From Siphonodentalium dalli (Eukaryota > Mollusca > Scaphopoda > Gadilida > Siphonodentaliidae), in the NCBI GenBank assembly GCA_032622095.1, contig CP136069.1:106482278-106546277 (forward strand): DNA of 64,000 nucleotides, given 5' to 3'. Under the pieces are notes generated by a model. That model searched no databases, was not told where the DNA came from, and was given only the letters and a program-made list of their open reading frames with translations. The first letter of the stretch is position 1; each line of letters starts with the position of its first letter. Position numbers and translations under genes: made by a program. This document shows, one piece after another, positions 1 through 14,698 of the stretch.

Positions 1-3000
1 TAGGTATCCCCACCACATATATATATAGGTATCCCCACCACACACATCTATAGGTATCCCCACCACACACATCTATAGGTATCCCCACCACATACATATA
101 TAGGTATCCCCACCACGCACATTTATAGGTATCCCCGCCACATACGTATATAGGTATCCCCACCACACACATGTATAGGTCTCCCCACCACATACATCTA
201 TATGTATCCCCACCACACACATCTATAGGTATCCCCACCACACACATCTATAGGTATCCCCACCACACACATATATAGGTATCCCCATCATACACATCTA
301 TAGGTATCCCCACCACATACATATATAGGTATCCCAACCACACACATATATAGTTATCCCCACCACATACATATATAGGTATCACCGCCACACACATATA
401 GGTATCCCCACCACATACATATAGGTATCCCCGCCACATACATATAGGTATCCCCACCACACACACATATATAGGTTTCCCCACCACAAGCATATATAGG
501 TATCCCTGCCACACACATTTATAGGTATCCCCTCCACACACATATATAGGTATCCCCACCACACACATATATAGGTATCCCCGCCACATACATATATATG
601 TCTCCCCGCCACATACATATATAGGTATCCCCACCACACATCTATAGGTATCCACACCCCACACATATATTGGTCTCCCCCCCACACACATATATAGGTA
701 TCCCCGCCACATACATATATAGGTCTCCCGCCACATACATATATAGGTCTCCCCACCACATATCTATAGGTATCCCCACCACACACATATATTGGTCTCC
801 TCACCACACACATATGTAGGTATCCCTGCCACATACATCTATAGGTCTCCCCACCACACACATATATAGGTATCATCACCACACACATATATAGGTCTCC
901 CCGCCACATACATCTATAGGTCTCCCCACAACATACATATATAGGTATCACCACCACATACATATATAGGTATCCCCACCACATACATATATAGGTATCC
1001 CCACCACACACATATATAGGTAACCCCGCCACACACATATATAGGTATCCCCACCACATACATCCATAGATCTCTCCACCACATACATATATAGGTATCA
1101 CCACCACATACATATATAGGTATCCCCATCACATACATATATAGGTATCCCTACCACACACATATATAGGTATCCCCGCCACACACATATATATAGGTAT
1201 CCCCACCACATACATCTATAGGTATCCCCACCACATACATATATAGGTATCCTCACCACACATATATATAGGTATCACCACCACATACATATATAGGTAT
1301 CCCCGCCACACACATATATAGGTATCCCCGCCACATACATATATAGGTATCCCCACCACACACGTCTATAGGTATCCCCACCACACACATATATATAGGT
1401 ATCAACACCACACACATATATAGGTATCCCCCCACATACATATATAGGTATCCCCACCACATAAATATATAGGTATCCCCACCACACACATATATAGGTA
1501 TCCCCACCACACACATCTATAGGTATCCCCACCACATACATATATAGGTATCCCCACCACACACATTTATAGGTATCCCCGCCACATACGTATATAGGTA
1601 TCCTCACCACACACATGTATAGGTCTCCCCACCACATACATCTATAGGTATCCCCACCACACACATCTATAGGTATCCCCACCACACACATCTATAGGTA
1701 TCCCCACCACACACATATATAAGTATCCCCATCATACACATCTATAGGTATCCCCACCACATACATATATAGGTATCCCAACCACACACATATATAGGTA
1801 TCCCCACCACATACATATATAGGTATCACCTCCACACACATATAGGTATCCCCACCACATACATATAGGTATCCCCGCCACATACATATAAGTATCCCCA
1901 CCACACACATATAGGTATCCCCACCACACACATCTATAGGTATCACCACCACATACATATGTAGGTATACCCAACACATACATATATAGGTATCCCCGCC
2001 ACATACATCTATAGGTATCCCCACCACATACATATAAAGGTATCCCCACCACATACATATATAGGTATCCCCACCACATACATATATAGGTATCCCCACC
2101 ACATACGTCTATTGGTATCACCGCCACATTCATCTATAGGTATCCCCACCACATACATCTATTGGTATCACCACCACAAACATATATAGGTATCCCCGCC
2201 AAATACATATATAGGTATCCCCACCAAATACAAATATAGGTATCACCACCACACACATATATAGGTATCCCCAACACATACATATATAGGTATCCCCACC
2301 ACATACATCTATAGGTATCCCCACCACACACATATATAGGTATCCCCACCACATACATATATATGTATCCCCACCACATACATATATAGATATCCCCACC
2401 ACATACATCTATATGTATCCCCACCACACACATATATAGGTATCCCCACCACATACATCTATAGGTATCCCCACCACACACATATATAGGTATCCCCACC
2501 ACATACATATATAGGTAGCCCCACCACACACATCTATAGGTATCCCCACCACACACATCCATAGGTATCCCCACCACACACATCTATAGGTATCCCCATC
2601 ACATAAATATGTAGGTATCCCCACCATATACATATATAGGTATCCCCACCACACACATATATAGGTATCCCCACCACATACATATATAGGTCTCGACGCC
2701 ACATACATCCATAGGTCTCCCCACCACATACATATATAGGTATCACCGCCACATACATATATAGGTATTCCCACCACATACATATATAGGTATCCCTACC
2801 ACACACATATATAGGTATCCCCGCCACACACATATATAGGTATCCCCACCACATACATCTATTGGTATCCCCACCACATACATATATAGGTATCCTCACC
2901 ACATACATATATAGGTATCCCCACCACATACATATATAGGTATCCCCGCCACATACATATATAGGTATCCCCGCCACATACTTATATAGGTTTCCCAACC

Positions 3001-6000
3001 ACACACATATATAGGTATCCACACCACACACATATATATAGGTATTCCCGCCACACACATATATAGGTATCCCCACCACATACATATATAGGTCTCCCCA
3101 CCACATACATCTATAGGTATCCCCACCACACACATCTATAGGTATCCCCACCACACACATATATAGGTATCACCACCACATACATATATAGGTATCCCCA
3201 CCACATACATATATAGGTATCCCCACCACATACATATATAGGTATCCCCAATACATACATATATAGGTATCCCCACCACACACATCTATAGGTATCCCCA
3301 CCACATACATATATAGGTATCCCCACCACACACATTTATATGTATCCCCGCCACATACATATATAGGTATCACCACCACACACATATATAGGTCTCCCCA
3401 CCACCTACATCTATAGGTATCCCCACCACACACATCAATAGATATCCCCACCACACACATATATAGGTATCCCCACCACACACATATATAGGTATCCCCA
3501 CCACATAGATATATAGGTATCCCAACCACACACATATATAGGTATCACCACCACATACATATATAGGTATCACCACCACACACATATAGGTATCCCCACC
3601 AAATACATATAGGTATCCCGCCACATACATATAGGTATCCCCACCACACACACATATATAGGTCTCCCCACCACAAGCATATATAGGTATCCCCGCCACA
3701 CACATATATAGGTATCCCCGCCATACACATATATAGGTATCCCCACCACACACATATATAGGTCTCCCCGCCACATACATATATAGGTATCCCCACCACA
3801 CATCTATAGGTATCCCCACCCCACACATATATTGGTCTCCCCACCACACACATATATAGGTATCCCCGCCACATACATATATAGGTCTCCCGCCACATAC
3901 ATATATAGGTATCCCCACCACACATCTATAGGTATCCCCACCACACACATATATTGGTCTCCTCACCACACACATATATAGGTATCCCTGCCACATACAT
4001 CTATAGGTCTCCCCACCACACACATATATAGGTATCATCACCACACACATATATACGTCTCCCCGCCACATACATCTATAGGTCTCCCCACCACATACAT
4101 ATATAGATATCACCACCACATACATATATAGGTATCCCCACCACATACATATATAGGTATCCCCACCACATACATCTATAGGTATCCCCACCACACACAT
4201 ATATAGGTATCCCCACCACATACATATATAGGTATCCCCACCACATACATATATTGATATCCCCACCACATACATCTATATGTATCCCCACCACACACAT
4301 ATATATGTATCCCCACCACATACATCTATAGGTATCCCCACCACACACATATATAGGTATCCCCACCACATACATATATAGGTAGCCCCACCACACACAT
4401 CTATAGGTATCCCCATCACACACATCCATAGGTATCCCCACCACACACATCTATAGGTATCCCCATCACATAAATATGTAGGTATCCCCACCATATACAT
4501 ATATAGGTATCCCCACCACACACATATATAGGTATCCCCACCACATACATATATAGGTCTCGACGCCACATACATCCATATGTCTCCCCACCACATACAT
4601 ATATAGGTATCACCACCACATACATATATAGGTATTCCCACCACATACATATATAGGTATCCCTACCACACACATATATAGGTATCCCCGCCACACACAT
4701 ATATAGGTATCCCCACCACATACATCTATTGGTATCCCCACCACATACATATATAGGTATCCTCATCACACACATATATAGGTATCCCCACCACATACAT
4801 ATATAGGTATCCCCGCCACATACATATATAGGTATCCCCGCCACATACATATATAGGTTTCCCAACCACACACATCTATAGGTATCCCCACCACATACAT
4901 ATATAGGTATCACCACCACATACATATATAGGTATCCCCACCACACACACATATATAGGTATCCCCACCACACACATATATATAGGTATCCCCGCCTCAC
5001 ACATATATAGGTATCCCCACCACATACATATATAGGTCTCCCCACCACATACATCTATACGTATCCCCACCACACACATCTATAGGTATCCCCACCACAC
5101 ACATATATGGGTATCACCCCCACATACATATATAGGTATCCCCACCACATACATATATAGGTATCCCCAATACATACATATATAGGTATCCCCACCACAC
5201 ACATCTATAGGTATCCCCACCACATACATATATAGGTATCCCCACCACACACATTTATATGTATCCCCGCCACATACATATATAGGTATCACAACCACAC
5301 ACATATATAGGTCTCCCCACCACCTACATCTATAGGTATCCCCACCACACACACCAATAGATATCCCCACCACACACATATATAGGTATCCCCACCACAC
5401 ACATATATAGGTATCCCCACCACATAGATATATAGGTATCCCAACCACACACATATATAGGTATCACCACCACATACATATATAGGTATCACCACCACAC
5501 ACATATAGGTATCCCCACCAAATACATATAGGTATCCCCGCCACATACATATAGGTATCCCCACCACACACACATATATAGGTCTCCCCACCACAAGCAT
5601 ATATAGGTATCCCCGCCACACACATATATAGGTATCCCCGCCATACACATATATAGGTATCCCCACCACACACATATATAGGTCTCCCCGCCACATACAT
5701 ATATAGGTATCCCCACCACACATCTATAGGTATCCCCACCCCACATATATATTGGTCTCCCCACCACACACATATATAGGTATCCCGCCACATACATATA
5801 TAGGTCTCCCGCCACATACATATATAGGTATCCCCACCACACATCTATAGGTATCCCCACCACACACATATATTGGTCTCCTCACCACACACATATATAG
5901 GTATCCCTGCCACATACATCTATAGGTCTCCCCACCACACACATATATAGGTATCATCACCACACACATATATACGTCTCCCCGCCACATACATCTATAG

Positions 6001-9000
6001 GTCTCCCCACCACATACATATATAGGTATCACCACCACATACATATATAGGTATCCCCACCACATACATATATAGGTATCCCCACCACATACATCTATAG
6101 GTATCCCCACCACATACATATATAGGTATCCCCACCACATACATATATAGGTATCCCCACCACATACATATATAGGTATCACCACCACATACATATATAG
6201 GTATTCCTACCACATACATATATAGGTATCCCTACCACACACATATATAGGTATCCCCGCCACACACATATATAGGTATCCCCACCACATACATCTATTG
6301 GTATCCCCACCACATACATATATAGGTATCCTCACCACACACACATATAGGTATCCCCACCACATACATATATAGGTATCCCCGCCACATACATATATAG
6401 GTATCCCCGCCACATACATATATAGGTTTCCCAACCACACACATCTATAGGTATCCCCACCACATACATATATAGGTATCACCACCACATACATATATAG
6501 GTATCCCCACCACACACATATATAGGTATCCCCACCACACACATATATATAGGTATCCCCGCCACACACATATATAAGTATCCCCACCACATACATATAT
6601 AGGTCTCCCCACCACATACATCTATAGGTATCCCCACCACACACATCTATAGGTATCCCCACCACACACATATATAGATATCACCCCCACATACATATAT
6701 AGGTATCCCCACCACATACATATATAGGTATCCCCACCACATACATATATAGGTATCCCCAATACATACATATATAGGTATCCCCACCACACACATCTAT
6801 AGGTATCCCCACCACATACATATATAGGTATCCCCACCACACACATTTATATGTATCCCCGCCACATACATATATAGGTATCACCACCACACACATATAT
6901 AGGTCTCCCCACCACCTACATCTATAGGTATCCCCACCACACACATCAATAGATATCCCCACCACACACATATATAGGTATCCCCACCACACAAATATAT
7001 AGGTATCCCCACCACATAGATATATAGGTATCCCAACCACACACATATATAGGTATCACCACCACATACATATATAGGTATCACCACCACACACATATAG
7101 TTATCCCCACCAAATACATATAGGTATCCCCGCCACATACATATAGGTATCCCCACACACACACATATATAGGTCTCCCCACCACAAGCATATATAGGTA
7201 TCCCCGCCACACACATATATAGGTATCCCCGCCATACACATATATAGGTATCCCCACCACACACATATATAGGTCTCCCCGCCACATACATATATAGGTA
7301 TCCCCACCACACATCTATAGGTATCCCCACCCCACACATATATTGGTCTCCCCACCACACACATATATAGGTATCCCGCCACATACATATATAGGTCTCC
7401 CGCCACATACATATATAGGTATCCCCACCACACATCTATAGGTATCCCCACCACACACATATATTGGTCTCCTCACCACACACATATATAGGTATCCCTG
7501 CCACATACATCTATAGGTCTCCCCACCACACACATATATAGGTATCATCACCACACACATATATACGTCTCCCCGCCACATACATCTATAGGTCTCCCCA
7601 CCACATACATATATAGGTATCACCACCACATACATATATAGGTATCCCCACCACATACATATATAGGTATCCCCACCACATAGATCTATAGGTATCCCCA
7701 CCACATACATATATAGGTATCCCCACCACATACATATATAGGTATCCCCACCACATACATATATAGGTATCACCACCACATACATATATAGGTATTCCTA
7801 CCACATACATATATAGGTATCCCTACCACACACATATATAGGTATCCCCGCCACACACATATATAGGTATCCCCACCACATACATCTATTGGTATCCCCA
7901 CCACATACATATATAGGTATCCTCACCACACACATATATAGGTATCCCCACCACATACATATATAGGTATCCCCGCCACATACATATATAGGTATCCCCG
8001 CCACATACATATATAGGTTTCCCAACCACACACATCTATAGGTATCCCCACCACATACATATATAGGTATCACCACCACATACATATATAGGTATCCCCA
8101 CCACACACATATATAGGTATCCCCACCACACACATATATATAGGTATCCCCGCCACACACATATATAAGTATCCCCACCACATACATATATAGGTCTCCC
8201 CACCACATACATCTATAGGTATCCCCACCACACACATCTATAGGTATCCCCACCACACACATATATAGGTATCACCCCCACATACATATATAGGTATCCC
8301 CACCACATACATATATAGGTATCCCCACCACATACATATATAGGTATCCCCAATACTTACATATATAGGTATCCCCACCACACACATCTATAGGTATCCC
8401 CACCACATACATATATAGGTATCCCCACCACACACATTTATATGTATCCCCGCCACATACATATATAGGTATCACCACCACACACATATATAGGTCTCCC
8501 CACCACCTACATCTATAGGTATCCCCACCACACACATCAATAGATATCCCCACCACACACATATATAGGTATCCCCACCACACACATATATAGGTATCCC
8601 CACCACATAGATATATAGGTATCCCAACCACACACATATATAGGTATCACCACCACATACATATATAGGTATCACCACCACACACATATAGGTATCCCCA
8701 CCAAATACATATAGGTATCCCCGCCACATACATATAGGTATCCCCACCACACACACATATATAGGTCTCCCCACCACAAGCATATATAGGTATCCCCGCC
8801 ACACACATATATAGGTATCCCCGCCATACACATATATAGGTATCCCCACCACACACATATATAGGTCTCCCCGCCACATACATATATAGGTATTCCCACC
8901 ACACATCTATAGGTGTCCCCACCCCACACATATATTGGTCTCCCCACCACACACATATATAGGTATCCCCGCCACATACATATATAGGTCTCCCGCCACA

Positions 9001-10680
9001 TACATATATAGGTATCCCCACCACACATCTATAGGTATCCCCACCACACACATATATTGGTCTCCTCACCACACACATATATAGGTATCCCTGCCACATA
9101 CATCTATAGGTCTCCCCACCACACACATATATAGGTATCATCACCACACACATATATACGTCTCCCCGCCACATACATCTATAGGTCTCCCCACCACATA
9201 CATATATAGGTATCACCACCACATACATATATAGGTATCCCCACCACATACATATATAGGTATCCCCACCACATACATATATAGGTATCCCCACCACATA
9301 CATATATAGGTATCCCCACCACATACATATATAGGTATCCCCACCACATACATATATAGGTATCCCCACCACATATATCAATTGGTATCACCGCCACATA
9401 TATTTATAGGTATCCCCACCACATACATCTATAGGTCTCCCGCCACACACATATATAGGTATCCCCACGACACACATATATAGGTATCACCACCACACAC
9501 ATATATAGGTATCCCCGCCAAATACATATATAGGTATCCCCACCACATACATGTATAGGTATCACCACCACACACATATATAGGTATCCTCACCACATAC
9601 ATATATAGGTATCCCCACCACATACATCTATAGGTATCCCCACCACACACATATATAGGTATCCCCACCACATACATATATAGGTATCCCCACCACATAC
9701 ATATATAGGTATCCCCACCACATACATATATATGTATCCCCACCACACACATATATAGGTATCCCCACCACATACATCTATAGTTATCCCCACCACACAA
9801 ACATATAGGTATCCCCACCACATACATATATAGGTATCCCCACCACACACATATATAGGTATCCCCACCACATACATATATAGGTATCCCCACCACACAC
9901 ATATATAGGTATCCCCACCACACACATCTATATGTAACCCCACCACACACATCTATAGGTATTCCCACCACATGAATATGTAGGTATCCCCACCATATAC
10001 ATATATAGGTATCCCCACCATATACATATATAGGTATCCCCACCACATACATCTATAGGTATCCCCACCACACACATATATAGGTATCCCCACCACATAC
10101 ATATATAGGTATCCCCACCACACACATCTATAGGTATCCCCACCACACACATCCATAGGCATCCCCACCACACACATCTATAGGTATCCCCATCACATAA
10201 ATATGTAGGTATCCCCACCATATACATATATAGGTATCCCCACCACACACATATATAGGTATCCCCACCACATACATATATAGGTCTCAACGCCACATAC
10301 ATCCATAGGTCTCCCCACCACATACATATATAGGTATCACCACCACATACATATATAGGTATCCCCACCACATACATATATAGGTATCCCTACCACACAC
10401 ATATATAGGTGTCCCCACCACACACATATATAGGTATCCCCACCACATACATATATAGGTATCCCCACCACACACATTTATAGGTATCCCCGCCACATAC
10501 ATATATAGGTATCACCACCACACACATATATAGGTCTCCCCACCACCTACATATATAGGTATCCCCACCACACACATCAATAGATATCCCCACCACACAC
10601 ATATATAGGTATCCCCACCACACACATATATAGGTATCCCCACCATACACATCTATAGGTATCCCCACCACACACATATA
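1..10680. repeat. Segmental copy A of the satellite (pairs with 29819-39555)
   Basis: The order of variant units here is repeated almost base for base at 29819-39555. The shift is 29,818 for bases 1 to about 1690, 30,368 near 2134-2930, 30,443 near 3160-4450, about 30,466 near 5290-7050, and 28,875 from about 8270 to 10680. The steps of 550 and 75 are whole multiples of 25. The drop of 1,591 is one HOR rung. Copy A is cut by the window start, so the duplicated block is longer than seen. Similarity ends near 10680, after the unit with CCATACACATCTATAGG. Confidence 0.9.
3401..10542. repeat. HOR ladder of about 1.6-2.0 kb, four rungs (copy A)
   Basis: The rare variant CCACCTACATC, followed by a CATCAATAGATATCC unit, marks the rung boundaries at 3401, 5320, 6912, 8503 and 10543. 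Rung lengths are 1,919, 1,592, 1,591 and 2,040 bp. The two middle rungs keep nearly the same sequence of variant units throughout, including the GGTCTCC cluster, the TATTGGTCTCC units and the short unit CCACACATCTATAGG. This is direct evidence that about 64 units are copied together as a block. Confidence 0.92.
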
Positions 10681-11003
10681 TAGGTATCCCCGCCAAATAC
10701 ATATATAGGTATCCCCACCACATACATATATAGGTATCACCACCACACACATATATATGTATCCCCACCACATACATATATAGGTATCCCCACCACATAC
10801 ATCTATAAGTATCCCCACCACACACATATATAGGTATCCCCACCACATACATATATAGGTATCCCCACCACATACATATATAGGTATCCCCACCACAAAC
10901 ATATATAGATATCCCCACCACATACATATATAGGTATCCCCACCAAATACATATATAGGTATCCCCGCCACATACATATATATGTATCACCACCACACAC
11001 ATA

Positions 11004-11026
11004 CAGTATAAGGCCCGTGTTTTTTT
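11004..11026 (+). repeat. TE1 left terminal inverted repeat
   Basis: Begins CAGTATAAGGCCCGTG followed by a T run. It pairs with the reverse complement of 18733-18755; the mismatches are at positions 6 (T against C) and 17 (T against G). Confidence 0.9.
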
Positions 11027-11027
11027 A

Positions 11028-11350
11028 CATGTCCACGGAAGACCACGCGCGATTTTTCCGTGGCTTTTCCGTGTTCAAAATCTGAACTCGCTAAGAACAC
11101 GGTCTGGGTAAACGTGTTCAATCGTGTTCCGATTATGAACACGCTCTGATCACGTTTGAACACGCTCTGATCACGTTTGAACACGGAACGTCCACGCTAT
11201 GATCACGGTACGACGAACGGGTGACCACGGCCAAATGATCACGTTTGAACACGGAACATCCACGCTATGACCACTGGTGACCACGGCCATAACACAGGTG
11301 ACCGCGACATGAACACGGAGGAACATGGCTGAACACGGAGCCATCGCTAG
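11028..11350. repeat. TE1 left subterminal TGAMCACG repeat cluster
   Basis: Dense scatter of short motifs related to TGACCACGG, TGAACACGG and TGATCACG, with some reverse copies (CCGTGTTCA, AAACGTGTTC). Included is a direct repeat of GATCACGTTTGAACACG around 11148-11185. Clustered subterminal motifs are typical transposase-binding regions in several DNA transposon families; a binding role here is inference. Confidence 0.75.
11041..11077 (+). repeat. TE1 direct subterminal repeat, left copy
   Basis: Starts GACCACGCGCGATTTTTCCG and ends CCGTGTT. It matches 18673-18708 in the same orientation with few changes, 37 bp inside the left end. Direct orientation next to inverted ends is unusual. Confidence 0.85.
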
Positions 11351-11441
11351 CGGCCATCGCTTGGCACGCCGCGGTGGCGGAGCTCGCGGTGTGAGTTACG
11401 TAATTAGTTATCACCTCCCTAGTCCAAAATATATTCTCGAA
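11236..11441 (+). repeat. TE1 internal direct duplication, copy 1
   Basis: About 206 bp, from TGATCACGTTTGAACACGG to TATTCTCGAA. It contains the TGAMCACG motifs, a GC-rich stretch (GGCACGCCGCGGTGGCGGAG) and the tail ACGTAATTAGTTATCACCTC. It is repeated at 11816-12043. Confidence 0.9.
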
Positions 11442-11815
11442 ATTTCTGCTCAAATTAGCAAATGAGCACCACCATTTTATTTAACGGAAATTTCATCGAA
11501 ATTCAACCCGTCGATTGTGAAAATTGGCCCAGAAAAAGTAAAGATACCAATATAGCGCGATTACTCAGAAAAATAAATTATATATGGGAGTCGGAATTGT
11601 ACCGATACGCATGCATTATTTCAAGCAGGGTGCTAACTTAATACTAAATAACTCGAATATTTTGACAGGAACATATGACTATATATATTTATTGAATTTT
11701 ATAGATTTACATCTTCTGATCGAAAATATCTTGACGGGACCTTTGATAAATGTTCAATTTAGTTTCAATTAAGAATGGTTCTGGTATCAATGTCCGTTTA
11801 GTTTTAAACAAACCT
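11442..11815. other. TE1 spacer between internal duplicates
   Basis: AT-rich single-copy DNA. It holds a 62-codon plus-strand frame (11584-11772) with no recognisable domain and two loosely similar stretches (TCGAATATTTTGACAGG near 11653 and TCGAAAATATCTTGACGGG near 11720). I see no gene or signal. Confidence 0.6.
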
Positions 11816-12043
11816 TGATCACGTTTGAATACGGAACATCGACGCTATGACCACGGGTGACCACGGCCATAACACAGGTGACCGCGACATGAACACGGAT
11901 GAACACGGGGGAACACGGAGGAACATGGCTGAACACGGAGGCATCGCTGGCGGCCGGGGCTTGGCACGCCGCGGTGGCGGAGCTCGCGGTGTGCGTTACG
12001 TAATTAATTATCACCTCCCTATAGTCCAAAATATATTCTCGAA
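11816..12043 (+). repeat. TE1 internal direct duplication, copy 2
   Basis: Second copy of 11236-11441, about 20 bp longer because of extra GAACACGG motifs and a two-base AT insertion near the end. It is followed by two more GATCRCGTTTGAACACG-like motifs to 12090. Confidence 0.9.
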
Positions 12044-12090
12044 TCTGAACACGCTCTGATCGCGTTTGAACACGCTCTGATCACGTTTGA

Positions 12091-12341
12091 AACATCGGGA
12101 AATATCAATGATAAACCAATCTAGATTTATTTACCATTTTAATTAATCTTTTACAAAAAAAAGTGTAAGATAATTTACAATATTTAGTGAAAAAAAAATC
12201 AAGATTTCTCCATGTAAATATCAAGATTTCTCCATGTAAATTTCATCAATGATTATGTCTCGAAAACAAAATCATCAAAAAAGACATACCTAGAACAGGA
12301 ACGATGCAACAATTATATATATTGCTTGTAAAATAATTACC
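12091..12341. other. AT-rich spacer in TE1
   Basis: AT-rich DNA with A runs (12156-12165, 12190-12199) and a short tandem duplication of TCAAGATTTCTCCATGTAAA (about 12199-12240). The phrase CCTAGAACAG near 12290 recurs near 13626. No gene is seen. Confidence 0.6.
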
Positions 12342-13386
12342 CGCAATAAACATTCTGTGTTCAAACTTTATACTCAAATATTTCTATAGTGGGGTCGATA
12401 CCCCTCGTTAGTAATTTGATTTATATGACATGTTACTGATGTCCAATCATAAATTTGGTATTGCTAAATCGGCAAATAACTCATATTTCACTTTGCAAAA
12501 ATTTTCCGTTAAAAATGTTTTTAGTAATCTCACAAAATGTCCCGGAACACAGCCCGTAATAAACATTATCCGTTCAAACTGTATATATATTCAAATATTT
12601 CTAGTGGGGTCGATACCCCTTGGTAGTAATTTAATTTTTATGACATGTTCCCAACGTCGGAACATAATAAATTTGGTACTGCTAAATCGGCAAATAACTC
12701 ATCTTTCACCATGCAAAAATTCTCACTTAAAATTTTTTTTAGTAATCTCACAAAATGTACCGGAACACAGCCCGTAATAAACATTATCCGTTCAAACTGT
12801 ATATTCAAATATTTCTAGTGGGGTCGATACCCCTTGGTAGTAATTTAATTTGTATGACATGTTCCCGACGTCGGATCATTTTTAATTTGGTACTGCTATA
12901 TCGGCAAATGACGCATCTTGCACCATGCAAACATTTTCCGTTAAAAATGTTTATAGTAATCTCACAAAATGTTCCCGAACACAGCCCGAAAAAGCGCCGA
13001 CCGCTGCCCATAATAAACATTCTCCGTTCAAACTTTATACTCAAATATTTATAGTGGGGTCGATACCCCTCGGTAGTAATTTGATTTATATGACATGTTC
13101 CCGAAGTCCAATCGTCATAAATTTGGTATCGCTAAATCGGCAAATGACGCATCTTGCAGCATGCAGAAATTTTCAGTTAAAAATGTTTATAGTAATCTCA
13201 CAAAATGTTCCCGAACACAGCCCGAAAAAGCGCGCCGACCGCTACCCGTAATAAACATTCTCCGTTCAAACAAAGTAATTTGATTTATATGACATGTTCC
13301 CGACGGCTGATCGTAACCAATTTGGTATTGCTATATCGGCAAATGACTCATCTCATCTTGCAGCATGTAAAAATTTTCCGTTAAAA
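12342..13386 (+). repeat. 215-bp tandem repeat array in TE1 (about 4.5 copies)
   Basis: The phrase GTGGGGTCGATACCCC starts copies at 12389, 12604, 12818 and 13054, spacings 215, 214 and 236 bp. A fifth copy from about 13272 lacks this phrase and starts at AAAGTAATTTGATTTATATG. The longer spacing comes from a 20-odd-base insertion GAAAAAGCGCCGACCGCTGC, shared by the ends of copies three and four. GGGGT-CGAT-ACCCC can form a 5-bp hairpin. Short overlapping plus-strand frames here repeat with the unit and are not genes. Confidence 0.92.
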
Positions 13387-14249
13387 CGGCCTATGCTGAT
13401 ACTTACATATCCATACACAATTACCGGCCAACACCTTGAAAATACAGTCTCTGCACATGCAGCAAAAATATGAAGGACAAATAATTGCCGCCATTGATAC
13501 ACGACAATTATCAGGACAATACACGTGAAAAGAAAAGCGTCAATTCAACAGGATAGTATTATCATATTAGAAAACGCTCTTTATTACATCGTCTTCACAC
13601 ATTTCTGAAAACGAAAGCATGAACCTAGAACAGAAATAACACTAACATATACATTTTGCTCTCCTGGAAAAAACATACTACATGCATAACTTTTCCATAT
13701 CTTTGATGGTGTTATTAAATATATATTTTTAACGTTATATCTACTCAGTATATCTCATTTAAATTCAGGCATTCTATAGTCACAAAAATAAAACGAACAA
13801 CAACCTGTGTATTTGTACTGTCCGTCTACAGTATCGAGATACTTAATCCCGCTATTTAATCGATGGCAATGAACAAACCATGCATTATCGAGACAGACAT
13901 CTAACTACTCGTTATGTAATTATGACAATTACCAGCCTATTGTTTGGCGGTCTCTTTGTAGATTGGGTCCCTTTTTGCTTGGATGAATTATAATCAGTAC
14001 AACGACGATGTGACTTTTTCTGCTATAATAATAACACGAAAACAAAACCCCGACCAAAAAGAGTCCATAACAACTTATGGATACAATATTTTCACTTTGT
14101 TTTTCAGTCTTGCATATTTAAGAAAATTCATTGGCACGGGTTTTCGCAAAATAATATTTTAAAATATATAAAAAGATAAATTCACCAAGATTTTTTGGTC
14201 ATAAATATTGCATTTAACGTATCATAATAATTGCATATTATGGTACTAT
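13387..14249. other. Single-copy AT-rich stretch in TE1
   Basis: No repeat partner in the window, no reading frame of note and no recognisable RNA. It runs between the 215-bp array and the 730-bp array. It may be a fragment of an older insertion or the original interior of TE1. Confidence 0.5.
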
Positions 14250-14659
14250 GACAAACGTGACACTTGTCCGAAAATATGACGTAAAACTCAGAATATTCAG
14301 AACTAAACTATACATCGGTGTACCCGGGGGTTTCAAACCGCACTTAAGATTTCCTCTGTTTTTCAGTAGAATTGAAGTGCAAATGACGCCGGTTCGAATG
14401 CATTTGCCATGGTGATATACCCCACGACATATACATGTCGACAGAACTCGCAATCGACACATGTAAGGAGCGTATTTCTTGTCCGCAACTAAGGTGGTTT
14501 TCGAACCATATACTCGCGATTCTGTTGCAAACTATATTGGGCTGAATATCTACAAATTCACGTCCTTAGCCATATATAAACGGTAATCGTGTTATCCCAC
14601 CATGTATATAGGAGCGAAGGTAACCATGATCCTTGTACATCCATCTTTTCGATTTTATG

Positions 14660-14698
14660 TTTAATTTTAAATTAAATTTGAATAAATTTAAAATTAAA
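14660..14698. repeat. AT hairpin in the first 730-bp unit
   Basis: A perfect 14-bp inverted repeat, TTTAATTTTAAATT (14660-14673) against 14685-14698, with an 11-base loop. The same structure lies in the other units at 15390-15428 and 16119-16157. Confidence 0.85.

Larger units (their letters stand above)
1..11003. repeat. 25-bp satellite array, left block
   Basis: Continuous tandem array of a 25-bp unit, seen directly: units begin at bases 1, 26 and 51. Each unit has a GGTATCCCC core followed by CACC and an alternating tract CACATACATATATA. Recurrent variants are GGTCTCC for GGTATCC, CCCCGCC for CCCCACC, CACACACAT for CACATACAT, and ATCTATAGG for ATATATAGG. Some units gain or lose 2-5 bases. 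About 440 units are present. The plus strand has a TAG in every unit and the minus strand has no stop codon. The block ends abruptly inside the alternating tract at 11003, where TE1 begins. It is not a telomere repeat or a microsatellite; whether it is centromeric, subtelomeric or interstitial cannot be told from sequence alone. Confidence 0.97.

Noticed and set aside
1-11003. CRISPR array (regular short repeats)
   Set aside because: Repeats are directly adjacent with no unique spacers, and the surrounding DNA is eukaryotic.
12389-12404. Kinship between GTGGGGTCGATACC of the 215-bp repeat and GTGGGGATACC of the satellite minus strand
   Set aside because: Only about 11 bases agree and a 2-3-base gap is needed; the flanks are unrelated, so coincidence is likely.
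12430-13283. Several overlapping 60-115-codon plus-strand frames
   Set aside because: They repeat with the 215-bp unit, shift frame between copies and have no domain.
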